Shown: positions 35,443-43,475 of the stretch, piece by piece
How the letters are laid out: every line of letters begins with the position of its first letter
Numbering within the stretch: the first letter of the stretch is position 1
Assembly (NCBI GenBank): GCA_963802275.1
Contig: CAWDIB010000006.1
Coordinates: forward strand, 124,001 to 188,000
Source of the DNA: CAZMZW01 sp963802275
GTDB taxonomy: Bacteria; Chloroflexota; Anaerolineae; Anaerolineales; Anaerolineaceae
Direction: 5' to 3'
DNA: 64,000 nt
Notes under the pieces: model-generated
Told to the model about the DNA's origin: nothing
Seen by the model: only the letters and a program-made list of their open reading frames with translations
Database searches by the model: none
Made by a program: the position numbers and the translations under genes

Positions 35443-36195
35443 ATGTTTAAAAAATCAGGCAAGTTCGTCATTTTGATTGCCATGGCTGTTACATTCTTTA
35501 CCGCTTGTGCTGCGCCGAAGGCAGCGTTGCCGACACCGGATTTAAACCTGGTGCGCACCGAGGCGGTGGTGACGGCTGTTGCCCAATTGACCAAACAAGC
35601 TGCGTTGATCCCGCAAGCTACCCAGACACCCATTATTCCCACGCTGGAACCAACTGTCACCCCTCCCGACTTTGTCATGACAGCCACACCGTTTTACAGT
35701 GGGGGCGGGTCATCCGGTGGGGGCAGCGGTTCGGGTGGCGGCAGTCTCAGCACCACCCCCATCCCCACCTGGACTCCCATTGTTTATGGGGCGGTTTTTG
35801 TCACCCAGAATTACCTGGATGGCTATGTTTGTCCGACTGGTGAAGAACCAGATTTTAAGGTCACATTACAAAACTTGGGCATTGCCACCTGGGATACGGC
35901 ACATTACTATATAAGAAAAGTTAAAGATTGGGAGGGAAACTTTACCTCGAATTATCCCTTAACAAAGTTTAATTCTTACTTCCTACCGGTAAATACCTCT
36001 TCAGGTGGTAAGGCAATTTTCACCATAGATATTCTCTGTCCAAAATTCCCCTCAGAAAAAGCATGGGCAACCTGTTGGGAATTGATAAACGATAATGGCG
36101 ATAAAGTTCCTGGCTCTGGATTCTGTTTTAGATTCTACACTGGTTTACAACCCACAAAAACCCCCACAAAAACCCGTACACCTTCTCCTGGTTAA
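35443..36195 (+). CDS. lipoprotein with NBR1-like Ig domain (1)
   Basis: A 250-residue lipoprotein (lipobox FTACAAP). After a Thr/Pro linker comes a Gly/Ser-rich stretch (GGGSSGGGSGSGGGS at about 86-100) and then an Ig-like domain related to the central domain of NBR1: DGYVCPTGEEPDFKVTLQNL, IATWDTAHYYIR, AIFTIDILCPKFP and FCFRFYTGLQPTKTPT. In bacteria this domain is found in secreted or surface proteins and probably binds other proteins or glycans. GGAGG precedes the start. It has a close relative at 36615 that arose by local duplication. Confidence 0.75.
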   Translation: MFKKSGKFVILIAMAVTFFTACAAPKAALPTPDLNLVRTEAVVTAVAQLTKQAALIPQATQTPIIPTLEPTVTPPDFVMTATPFYSGGGSSGGGSGSGGGSLSTTPIPTWTPIVYGAVFVTQNYLDGYVCPTGEEPDFKVTLQNLGIATWDTAHYYIRKVKDWEGNFTSNYPLTKFNSYFLPVNTSSGGKAIFTIDILCPKFPSEKAWATCWELINDNGDKVPGSGFCFRFYTGLQPTKTPTKTRTPSPG

Positions 36196-36206
36196 GATAC
36201 AGAATG

Positions 36207-36234
36207 AAAGGGACTCGCCCGAGTCCCTTTTTGT
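36207..36234 (+). terminator. intrinsic terminator of the first NBR1-like lipoprotein
   Basis: AAAGGGACTCG pairs with CGAGTCCCTTT (36207-36217 with 36220-36230), followed by TTG. It lies 12 bases past the stop. The stem and the bases after it recur in weaker form at about 37138-37166, beyond the second NBR1-like gene, because the whole segment was duplicated. Confidence 0.8.
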
Positions 36235-36296
36235 TATTTCATATCCTCGCTGGTTTTCACGCCTATATTGTTGCTCAGTTTGTTTTTTATCACCAT
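36234..36296 (-). pseudogene. remnant of a DUF1667 gene 3' end
   Basis: Read on the minus strand, 36296-36234 encodes MVIKNKLSNNIGVKTSEDMK and a stop. The intact DUF1667 gene downstream ends VVMKNALGTGIDVVASRDMK and a stop. The bases beyond the stop, including the terminator stem, match as well. Nothing similar continues upstream. This is the tail of a second DUF1667 copy left by a tandem duplication, and it has diverged strongly. Confidence 0.6.
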
Positions 36297-36618
36297 TTTT
36301 ACTTATGGTTTGGAAGATAAACTGTTGCACATAACACGTGCCGGGCAAAACCTCTTTAATGATTTCCAGACAGAATCAATTGTCAATGCCAGTAGTGTGA
36401 AGGATAATGACTTCTATGCTGGCTTGGTCAGCAGTGATGAATATTACGGTATTATTAAAGTCAATGGTGTCCAGCTGTATGTCCGTCAGGACGCGGGTTT
36501 TTGCAAAGGAGATGTCGGTTTATTGACTAGCACCTCTGAATCAACCGGTGTGAAGGATTTCTATGCATATTTCGTGGTCAATAAACCCTGTTCAAAAAAT
36601 CAGCCGATGAAAAAATGA
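36268..36618 (+). pseudogene. shortened, diverged copy of the LamG-like lipoprotein
   Basis: A 116-residue frame. From about 36340 it matches the C-terminal half of the lipoprotein at 31630: VKDNDFYAGLVSSDEYYGII, then VNGVQLYVRQDAGFCKGDVG and GVKDFYAYFVVNKP. An internal block of about 35 residues is missing between the YYG and VNG segments. The signal peptide and lipobox are gone, and the first 20 residues derive from unrelated DNA (the antisense of the DUF1667 remnant). It has no ribosome-binding site. Its 3' end overlaps the next start (ATGA), as expected if the gene pair was copied together. Probably non-functional. Confidence 0.6.
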
Positions 36619-37124
36619 AAAATTCTTTCCGCATATTAGTGCTGACCGCAACAGCAATTTCAATTTTATTGTTGACCGCTTCCTGTCAATATTATTCTCA
36701 ACCAGGACTGCCCGTCCCCACTTGGACGCCAGTCATTCACAATGCCAAGCTTGTTGATCAGTATCCTCTGGATGGCTATATCTGTCCAACTGGCGAACAG
36801 TTGGATTTTAAAATTACCCTGCAGAATGTAGGTAGTGCAACCTGGAAAGCCATCCAGTTTTCCATCAAGCGCATATATAACTCTCCGGATATCAGGCTGA
36901 CCAACTACGATCTCTACCCCCTGGTGGCTGATATTCCACCCGGTGAAAAAGGCACTTTTACAATTGATATAGCCTGCCCGACATTACCTGGTGGCCCTTG
37001 GACCACGCAATGGGGCTTGGTGAACGATAACGGTGAGATATTTGCCAAGTTTTTCTTCCGCTTCTACACTGGTATCCAACCCACAGAAACTCCTACAAAA
37101 CCCACCATAAAAACGCCTGGTTAA
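36615..37124 (+). CDS. chimeric lipoprotein: PD40-type signal peptide joined to NBR1-like Ig domain (2)
   Basis: A 169-residue lipoprotein. The first 25 residues (MKNSFR, a hydrophobic run, then SCQYY) match the PD40 lipoprotein at 32332. From LDGYICPTGEQLDFKITLQN onward it matches the NBR1-like domain of the lipoprotein at 35443, ending FRFYTGIQPTETPTKP. The Gly/Ser linker of the latter is absent. It therefore looks like a recombinant of two neighbouring genes that kept an open frame, a lipobox and a full Ig domain, so it may be functional. It overlaps the decayed LamG-like copy by ATGA. Confidence 0.7.
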   Translation: MKNSFRILVLTATAISILLLTASCQYYSQPGLPVPTWTPVIHNAKLVDQYPLDGYICPTGEQLDFKITLQNVGSATWKAIQFSIKRIYNSPDIRLTNYDLYPLVADIPPGEKGTFTIDIACPTLPGGPWTTQWGLVNDNGEIFAKFFFRFYTGIQPTETPTKPTIKTPG

Positions 37125-37137
37125 GAAACCAAATAAA

Positions 37138-37168
37138 AGGGACCCACCCGAGCCCCTTTATTTATTTC
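37138..37168 (+). terminator. degenerate terminator after the chimeric lipoprotein
   Basis: AAAAGGGACCCACCCGAGCCCCTTTA followed by TTTATTT. It is clearly related to the strong terminator at 36207-36234, but the central pairs no longer match, so only the outer stem can form. It lies between convergent genes and overlaps the end of the DUF1667 gene. Confidence 0.4.
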
Positions 37169-37530
37169 ATATCCCGGCTGGCTACCACGTCTATGCCGGT
37201 CCCCAGAGCGTTTTTCATCACCACCTTGCCCATGCCGATGGGTGGGGTAAGCTTTATTTTTATTAATTCATCCAGCAGCGGGCGTATTTTAGCCTTGGGA
37301 AAAGGTGCGGCTGTATACACCGGCAGCAAGGGATGAGCGCTGTTTTTAATTTGCACGGTGGTGGCTACCATCCGCCGCGGGTCGGTCATTTCCTGTCGTG
37401 CATATTGCTCGCCGCGTTTGCAGCCCTGTTCGGATACAACGAACGTCTCGCCATCACGGCTGACTTTTAAGCGACAGCCTTTTGGACAGGCTACGCAGAT
37501 GATCTTTGTTTCTTCTGTCATGGTTCTCAT
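37162..37530 (-). CDS. DUF1667 protein of the glycerol-3-phosphate oxidation operon
   Basis: A protein of about 119-122 residues. The N-terminus has ICVACPKGCRLKV followed by SEQGCKRGEQYA, four Cys that probably bind an iron-sulfur cluster. DPRRMVATTVQI and IGMGKVVMKNALGTGIDVVASR follow, as usual for DUF1667. The family almost always lies beside a GlpA-like and a GlpB-like gene, as here, and is thought to act as an electron-transfer subunit; this is association, not proof. The start at 37530 overlaps the previous stop (ATGA), and an ATG at 37521 is an alternative. The longer open frame to 37680 is read-through of the neighbour in another frame. Confidence 0.85.
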   Translation of the reverse strand: MRTMTEETKIICVACPKGCRLKVSRDGETFVVSEQGCKRGEQYARQEMTDPRRMVATTVQIKNSAHPLLPVYTAAPFPKAKIRPLLDELIKIKLTPPIGMGKVVMKNALGTGIDVVASRDMK

Positions 37531-38801
37531 CGCTCCGTGATGTGAATTTGCAACTGTTTGGCTGCACGTGCAGCTTCCCCGTGTTCCGGCTTGAGGGTCA
37601 GGGTCACCATCTCCCCCGGCCGGGCATACGGGAATCCGCGTCTTGTGATTAAGTTTTTCCCATCTGTCGCCTCGACCCATACGGGCTTTTCGATGGGCGC
37701 TTTCACCCGCATCTGCAGGCGGATCTCTTCCCCTTGCAAATCATTGACATTGATTTGGTGTGGCACCACATAGCGCACATGATTGCCTGCCCGGACATCA
37801 ACCAGGCCATCTTTTTTGGGCGCCAATCCTTGTGCATGCCTGGCCGCCGCTTTGCCGGCGATGAATCCGGCTTCTGTCACCCAATCCACCAGGTCATACA
37901 CATGCACCACGTTGCCGGCGCTGAAGATTCCATTGATGTTGGTCTGGAATGTATTGTCCACGAATGGTCCGCCAGTGATGGGATCGATCGTCACCCCCGC
38001 CTTGCGCGAAAGCTCGTTTTCAGGGATGAGACCCACCGAAAGCAGCAATGTGTCGCACGGGATGATTTCTTCCGTGCCGGCGATGGGTGTCCAATTTTCA
38101 TCCACCTGCACCGCTTCAATGGCTTCCACCCGTGTACGGCCGATGATCCGTTTGACCGTGTGTTGCAATTGCAGCGGGATGTCGTAATCCAACAGGCATT
38201 GCACGTAATTGCGCATTAATCCCGAAAGGTAGGGCATGATCTCCAGCACCCGTTCTACCTTAGCACCTTCAAAGGTCAGGCGGCGCGCCATGATCATGCC
38301 GATGTCTCCCGAACCCAGGATGACAAATCGCTTGCCCGGCATGTACCCTTCCACGTTCACCCAGCGCTGAGCGGTCCCGGCCGTGAAAACCCCCGCCGGG
38401 CGCGCGCCCGGCAGGCGCACTTGTGGGCGCGTTCGTTCGCGGCAGCCCATTGCCATCACAATGGCGCTGGCGTGAATTTCCAGGATGCCTCCTGACTGGC
38501 TGGTGGCAAATATTTTCTTGTCTGCGCTTACATCCAGCACCATTGTATCCAGCAGGGTTTCCACTTTCAACTCACTCACTTGCTGGATGAACCTTTGAGC
38601 ATAACTGGGCCCGGGCAGGTCCTCTTTGAAGATTTCCAATCCGAATCCGTTATGAATGCATTGCAGCAGGATGCCGCCTAGTTCCCGATCGCGTTCAATG
38701 ATCACAACCTTTTCCGCGCCATTCTTCTTGGCGGCAATGGCTGCCGCTAGTCCCCCCGGTCCGCTGCCGATGACAGCCACATCATATTTTTTAGTTGCCA
38801 T
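37527..38801 (-). CDS. NAD(FAD)-dependent oxidoreductase, GlpB-like subunit
   Basis: A 424-residue two-dinucleotide oxidoreductase. FAD motif VIGSGPGGLAAAIAA is at the N-terminus, the second Rossmann motif FVILGSGDIGMIMARRL is at about 155-171, and the FAD-closing motif GIFSAGNVVHVYDLVDW is near residue 305. The LLQCIHNGFGL sequence is shared by this group. A C-terminal extension (about 335-424) is mostly beta. It overlaps glpA by 11 bases and the DUF1667 gene by 4, so the three are translated as a unit. The complex probably passes electrons from glycerol 3-phosphate to NAD or to a quinone. Confidence 0.85.
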   Translation of the reverse strand: MATKKYDVAVIGSGPGGLAAAIAAKKNGAEKVVIIERDRELGGILLQCIHNGFGLEIFKEDLPGPSYAQRFIQQVSELKVETLLDTMVLDVSADKKIFATSQSGGILEIHASAIVMAMGCRERTRPQVRLPGARPAGVFTAGTAQRWVNVEGYMPGKRFVILGSGDIGMIMARRLTFEGAKVERVLEIMPYLSGLMRNYVQCLLDYDIPLQLQHTVKRIIGRTRVEAIEAVQVDENWTPIAGTEEIIPCDTLLLSVGLIPENELSRKAGVTIDPITGGPFVDNTFQTNINGIFSAGNVVHVYDLVDWVTEAGFIAGKAAARHAQGLAPKKDGLVDVRAGNHVRYVVPHQINVNDLQGEEIRLQMRVKAPIEKPVWVEATDGKNLITRRGFPYARPGEMVTLTLKPEHGEAARAAKQLQIHITER

Positions 38802-40287
38802 TACCCGCCTCGGTCTGTTTGGTTTCCCGCGTCAGGAAGCGCGATTCATCGCCCTTTTTGGTGACCTCCAGGGGTGAAATGCCCAGTTCCCTCGCCAGGA
38901 TGGCCGTCACCCGCGGCAGGTCGAAACCGCCCTGGCAGCGCCCGGTGCCCAGCCAGGTGCGCCGTTTGATGGCATCATAGGTACGCGCTGGGATGGGGCT
39001 GTGGATTTCTGCCACAATTTCCCCTTCGGTGATGTTCTCGCAGCGGCAGATCACCCGTCCGTAGCGGTTGTCCTTCTCGATCAGTTCTTGCTGCTGTTTG
39101 CGGCTTAAATGTCGGAAGCGCATCCGCGCCGGGCGAATGGGATTCCAATTTTTCTTTTCTGTAAATTTCTCCCCCGCATCCCTCATTAGATCAATGACCA
39201 TAAGTGCAATGGCCGGTGCACTGGTCAGCCCGGGCGATTCGATCCCCGCCAGGTTAACCAGATTGGGTTTTTCCCTTGAGATCTCAACAAGAAAGTCGTG
39301 CTGGTAGTCAACCCCCGCAGTCTGGCACGGAGCATTGCCGCCCGCCCGCAGACCGGAGAAAGTGGCAATGATGCTGCGCGGGTTGATGGACGGTACCAGT
39401 TTCTGTGCGCCGTCCAGAACTTCCTGCATGCCGCTGCTGGTGTTCTCCGTATTGAGTTTATCGTGGATATCCTCCGCATTTGGTCCCAACAGGGTATTGC
39501 CGTGCACGGTGGTGGTCACCAGGATGCCTTTGCTCGTCTCGCTCGGCACCGGGAAGTACACGCTGCGGATGTTCATATCCGCGCTGTCCAGGATGAAATA
39601 TTCACCCCTCCGCGGGGTGATACGGAATTCCGGGTGCACACCTGCCTGGTGCATCACCTCGTCGGAGAACAGCCCGGCTGCGTTGATCACCCAGCGACAG
39701 GTGAAATCGCCGCGGTTGGTGTGTACGCCGATGATTTTTTGGCCCTCAAAGAGAAAGTTTTCAAACTTCGTCTCTATCGCAATTTGCATCCCGTTTTGTA
39801 CCGCGTTTTCTGCGGCGGCTACGGTGGCCATGAAAGGATCGCACATCCCGCCCGTTTCGGCGAAGATGGCTCCGCTGACAGACGGGTTGATCAGCGGTTC
39901 GCGCTTGCGCATTTCGTCTGCCGAAAGGATGTGCATGCCCGCCACGCCGTTTTGCCTGCCCTGATGCATTAATTCAGCCAGTTGTGATATTTCTTCTGCA
40001 CCAATGGCGACCACGTAATCCCCGGCGCGCTTAAATTCAATATTCAGCTCACCCGCCAGGTTGTCCCATAATGGGTTGGCCGCCACATTCAGTTTGGCTT
40101 TCAGTGAACCTGGCAGCGGGTCATAACCCGGGTGGATCAGGGCAGTGTTGGCTGCGCTGGTGCCTGAACATATGTCCGCTTCTTTTTCAATGAGTAGAAT
40201 GGAGAGCTCATGCCGGGATAAATAGCGGGCTGCCATGCACCCAGCCACCCCACCTCCAATGATGATAATGTCAAAAAATTGGGACAA
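38791..40287 (-). CDS. glpA: FAD-dependent glycerol-3-phosphate dehydrogenase, GlpA type
   Basis: A 498-residue flavoprotein that oxidises glycerol 3-phosphate to dihydroxyacetone phosphate. IIIGGGVAGCMAARYLS binds FAD, ALIHPGYDP and the ITPRRGEYFILD strand belong to the DAO fold, and FSGLRAGGNAP and GIESPGLTSAPAIA to the substrate region. The C-terminal domain (about 415-470) is BFD-like: ICRCENITEGEI and GTGRCQGGFD. Relatives end GRCQGGFC, so the fourth cluster Cys is replaced by Asp here. It is the first gene of a three-gene operon, divergent from the glycerol kinase gene. Confidence 0.87.
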   Translation of the reverse strand: MSQFFDIIIIGGGVAGCMAARYLSRHELSILLIEKEADICSGTSAANTALIHPGYDPLPGSLKAKLNVAANPLWDNLAGELNIEFKRAGDYVVAIGAEEISQLAELMHQGRQNGVAGMHILSADEMRKREPLINPSVSGAIFAETGGMCDPFMATVAAAENAVQNGMQIAIETKFENFLFEGQKIIGVHTNRGDFTCRWVINAAGLFSDEVMHQAGVHPEFRITPRRGEYFILDSADMNIRSVYFPVPSETSKGILVTTTVHGNTLLGPNAEDIHDKLNTENTSSGMQEVLDGAQKLVPSINPRSIIATFSGLRAGGNAPCQTAGVDYQHDFLVEISREKPNLVNLAGIESPGLTSAPAIALMVIDLMRDAGEKFTEKKNWNPIRPARMRFRHLSRKQQQELIEKDNRYGRVICRCENITEGEIVAEIHSPIPARTYDAIKRRTWLGTGRCQGGFDLPRVTAILARELGISPLEVTKKGDESRFLTRETKQTEAGNGN

Positions 40288-40339
40288 TTAGATGACTCCT
40301 GGAAAACCTGGTAGTGATTAGTCGAATTGCCAAGCTTGG

Positions 40340-40368
40340 ACTATAGCATTGACAAACTTGACTGTCAA
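40340..40368 (-). promoter_or_regulatory. glpA-operon promoter overlapped by an inverted repeat
   Basis: On the minus strand, TTGACA (40368-40363), a 17-base spacer and TATAGT (40345-40340) form a near-consensus promoter, 53 bases before the glpA start. A perfect 6-bp inverted repeat, TTGACA at 40349-40354 and TGTCAA at 40363-40368 with 8 bases between, covers the -35 box and much of the spacer. That is a good place for a repressor such as a GlpR-type protein. Its rightward half could also act as a -35 box for glpK, but the -10 there is poor. Confidence 0.65.
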
Positions 40369-40508
40369 GAAATAAAGGTCACGAGGTTGGAAAACCATTT
40401 TCCTGTTCTCACAACATGGTAATAAATGATTGATAACGATACGAGTTTCAACTCATATTAAAATAAAACATCAAACTGACTCTCACTGATTAATCCAAGG
40501 GATGAAAT

Positions 40509-42003
40509 ATGGAAAAATATCTTGCCGCCATCGACCAGGGTACCACCAGTACGCGCTGCATCATCTTCAACAAAAAAGGCCAGCCGCTGGGCAGCCACCA
40601 GCTGGAGCATGAACAGATCTTTCCCAAACCCGGTTGGGTGGAGCATAACCCCAACGAGATCTGGGCGCGCACCCAGGATGTCATCCGTGAGGCGATGAAG
40701 CTGGCTGGCGCCCGCCCGGAAGATATTGCTGCCGTGGGTGTCACCAACCAGCGTGAGACCACCATCGTTTGGGATAAGGTATCCGGCAGGGTTTACTGCA
40801 ATGCCATCGTCTGGCAGGATACCCGCACGGATGCCATCATTGCCGAACTGGGCAAAGGTTACAGGCAGGAACGCTTTCAGAAAAAGGTCGGTCTGCCGCT
40901 GGCCACCTATTTCTCCGGTCCCAAGATCAAATGGATCCTGGACAATGTCGACGGCGTGCGCGCCGCCGCCGAAAAAGGGCGTGCGGTCTTTGGCAACATT
41001 GACACCTGGATCATCTGGAACCTGACCGGTGAGCACGTCACCGATGTGACCAATGCCAGCCGCACCATGCTGATGGATTTGAAGACCCTGCAGTGGGATG
41101 AAGAGATTTGCAAAATAATGGGCATCCCCATGCAGATGCTGCCCAAAATCTGCTCCTCCAGCGAGGTGTATGGCACCACCCTGAAAAGCGGGCCTTTCGG
41201 TGGCAGTCATCCCGGTGGCGGGCGACCTGGGTGACCAGCAGGCCGCCACGGTCGGCCAGGCCTGCTTTGAGGTGGGCGAAGCCAAGAATACCTACGGCAC
41301 GGGCTGCTTCATGCTGCTCAATACCGGCCCGCAGCCGGTCTTTTCCAAAAATGGGCTGCTCACCACGCTTTGCTACAAGTTCAAGGACGAAAAACCAGTC
41401 TATGCACTCGAGGGTTCTATTGCCATCACCGGTGCGCTGGTGCAGTGGATGCGCGACAATTTCAAGATGATCAGCACTTCCACGGAAATCGAGGACCTGG
41501 CTAAAACAGTGGATGATAATGGCGGCATTTATTTTGTCCCCGCCTTTTCCGGTTTGTTTGCCCCCTACTGGCGTCCGGATGCGCGCGGCGCCATCCTTGG
41601 CCTGACCCGCTTTGTCAACCGCGGTCACCTGGCCCGCGCCGTGCTGGAAGCCACCGCTTTCCAGACCCGTGAGGTGCTGGATGCCATGAATGCCGATTCG
41701 GGCGTGGCGCTCAAATCCCTCAAGGTGGACGGCGGCATGGTCAAAAATGACCTGCTCATGCAGTTCCAGGCGGATGTGCTGCAGGTGCCTGTCATCCGTC
41801 CCATGGTGGCGGAAACCACTGCTTTGGGGGCTGCTTACGCTGCCGGTTATGCCGTCGGCTACTATACCAGTCTTAAAGAAATGAAGGACAACTGGCAGAT
41901 GGACAAGACCTGGCAGCCCAATCCCGTCAGTCAAGCCGCCACAAAGCAATATGAGAAATGGAAAAAGGCGGTTACGCGCACATTCGACTGGCTGGATGGG
42001 TAA
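40509..42003 (+). CDS. glpK: glycerol kinase, one-base frameshift
   Basis: Glycerol kinase, which phosphorylates glycerol to glycerol 3-phosphate with ATP. The first frame begins AAIDQGTTSTRCIIFNKKG (phosphate-binding loop) and holds VGVTNQRETTIVWDK and ASRTMLMDLKTLQWDEE. The second frame holds PVAGDLGDQQAATVGQACF, TYGTGCFMLLNTG and VDGGMVKNDLLMQFQADVL. One G too many at 41202-41203 separates them; removing it reads GPFGAVIPVAGDLG and gives 497 residues, the normal size. As the genome carries an apparently intact glpA operon divergent to it, a real loss is unlikely. The product feeds the dehydrogenase encoded on the other strand. Confidence 0.92.
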
Positions 42004-42047
42004 CCAACCCGGTCTGATTCCTTAATATCATTAATCTCACCCTTGAA

Positions 42048-42087
42048 GCTTCTCAAGATGATTTTTCTTGAGAAGCCTTTTATTGTT
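42048..42087 (+). terminator. intrinsic terminator of glpK
   Basis: A perfect 11-bp stem (GCTTCTCAAGA at 42048-42058 with TCTTGAGAAGC at 42066-42076), followed by CTTTTATTGTTT. It lies 45 bases past the glpK stop. Its T-rich loop also lets it work for the convergent PIG-L gene only poorly. Confidence 0.85.
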
Positions 42088-42110
42088 TAATTGAATACCC
42101 TGTATGTTGA

Positions 42111-42856
42111 TTAAAACTTCCACAGCAGCGTGCCGGAATTTTGTTTCTGGAGGATATCCACATACTGGTCAATTGCAGCCCGCATTTCTTCTACATTGTT
42201 CCAAAAAACTGGCAGCTGTGAGCGATGGCAGGCAATGGCATCCTTCCACGCCTGTAGACCTTGGCTGGTTAATTGCGGTTTTAATGTCAGGGAATCTACA
42301 TTGGCAAAAGTGGCTGGATTAACCTGCTTTTGCATCACATACGGGAAATCCGGATAATGCCAGATTTTTCCATAACGCTGCTCTGCAACAGCACGCAGAC
42401 CGTATGGTCGCGGTGACTGCCAATCCCGAATGGCACTGCCACCTGAACATTCTTTGGAAGTGCCAAATCGCCGAATAAACCCATCAATGTATTGAATTCA
42501 TCCTCACTGTAAGGTTCGTACAGTTCCTCTTCTTTCTGCACATAATACAAACCAGTCATTGGGTCAACCCGGTAAATGCAATCCAGCCAGGGCAGGTGTC
42601 GGTAAGCGGCGCCCAGCAGTTGGCAGGACCGTTTATCTTCCCTTGCCCGTTCCTGCACGGGTGTTTGTCCGGCATCCCATCGCGTGTGCAGCTCCCTGGC
42701 AAAGTCCGATAAAGGCTGATCCGCAGGCGCCTCTCCCGCGCAAATGGTCCAGATTTCCACCTGGCAGCCCTGCTGCACCTGTTCCCAGATTAACCCGCCG
42801 GCCGAAAACACAGCATCATCAAAGTGCGGGGAAAGGTAGATCCATTTATCGGGCAT
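42111..42856 (-). CDS. PIG-L/LmbE-type zinc deacetylase, one-base frameshift
   Basis: An N-acetylglucosaminyl deacetylase-like protein of 248 residues after repair. Metal motif SPHFDDAVFSAGG is at residues 9-21 and the second motif GIGSHRDHTV lies near residue 155. One C is missing near 42395-42399; adding it continues TVLRAVAEQRYGKIWHYPDF and reaches the stop in the second frame. PIG-L enzymes deacetylate GlcNAc-containing lipids, mycothiol precursors or antibiotics, and the substrate is not predictable here. Its start overlaps the end of the CYTH gene by 11 bases. Confidence 0.8.
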
Positions 42857-43475
42857 TAGTTAAGCTTGACAGGAATTCTTCAAGCGGTATTGGAGAACCG
42901 CTCACCTCTTTGAAAAGAAGGTTGCTGGCTTTTAGGCCGTATTTTTCCTTGAGCTGGTAAAAAACGGCCAGGTAACTCAATTTGATGCGCTTATCCCAGT
43001 TCAAGCGTAGCAATTCCGCCGATTTTTTGATTGCTGCGGCATCTTTTCCCTCGATTTCGAGAAAAGTCCCATAGGGCATCTCATCCAGCATGAGCAGGCA
43101 ATCATTCAGTTGATAGGTGGTGCGGAATTTCTCATAGATGATGCTCACTTCATATCCCAGCGCCTGCAGGAACCGTCGCGCCGTGTCGAAATCCCCCACC
43201 TCGAATTCAATCTCCTGCCGGCTGCTGACCTCGCTGGCAGGGTCTGCCGCGCTTTTAAAGGTCAGTTTGGTGGACTGATCCTGCCTTAAGCGCAGCACCT
43301 GCATCTGCTGGGTTAAATGATGGTCCGCTGTATCAAAGCGGTAATTGAGTTCATGCGTTCTTTCAGATATCAACTTAACCTTTAATTCCGTAAACCGGTT
43401 TTTTAATTCGGGCAAATCACGGATCAGGAATTTGACTTCTATTTCTTGCAAAGATTTATTATGCGGTGAATTCAT
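42846..43475 (-). CDS. CYTH-domain protein (class IV adenylate cyclase/thiamine-triphosphatase-like)
   Basis: A 209-residue CYTH protein. The signature EIEVKF is at residues 12-17, and alternating charged strands follow (QVLRLRQD, KLTFKSA, QEIEFEV, FLEIEGKD) that line a tunnel for triphosphate substrates with bound metal. The C-terminal 60 residues are helical and Lys-rich. Members make cAMP or hydrolyse thiamine triphosphate or tripolyphosphate; the sequence alone does not decide. It overlaps both neighbours on the same strand (the membrane protein upstream and PIG-L downstream), so they form an operon. Confidence 0.82.
   Translation of the reverse strand: MNSPHNKSLQEIEVKFLIRDLPELKNRFTELKVKLISERTHELNYRFDTADHHLTQQMQVLRLRQDQSTKLTFKSAADPASEVSSRQEIEFEVGDFDTARRFLQALGYEVSIIYEKFRTTYQLNDCLLMLDEMPYGTFLEIEGKDAAAIKKSAELLRLNWDKRIKLSYLAVFYQLKEKYGLKASNLLFKEVSGSPIPLEEFLSSLTNAR

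Noticed and set aside
37531..37680. 50-residue N-terminal extension of the DUF1667 protein
   Set aside because: It overlaps the end of the GlpB-like gene in another frame and is absent from the family.
39298..39972. Two overlapping plus-strand frames of more than 200 codons
   Set aside because: Both are antisense to glpA and have no recognisable protein features.
41038..41949. 303-codon open frame on the minus strand
   Set aside because: It lies wholly antisense to glycerol kinase, has no family motif or ribosome-binding site, and arises from codon bias of the real gene.
3389..42856. Programmed frameshifting as an explanation for the split genes
   Set aside because: The sites share no slippery heptamer, stimulatory stem or common direction, and the families are not known to use recoding.
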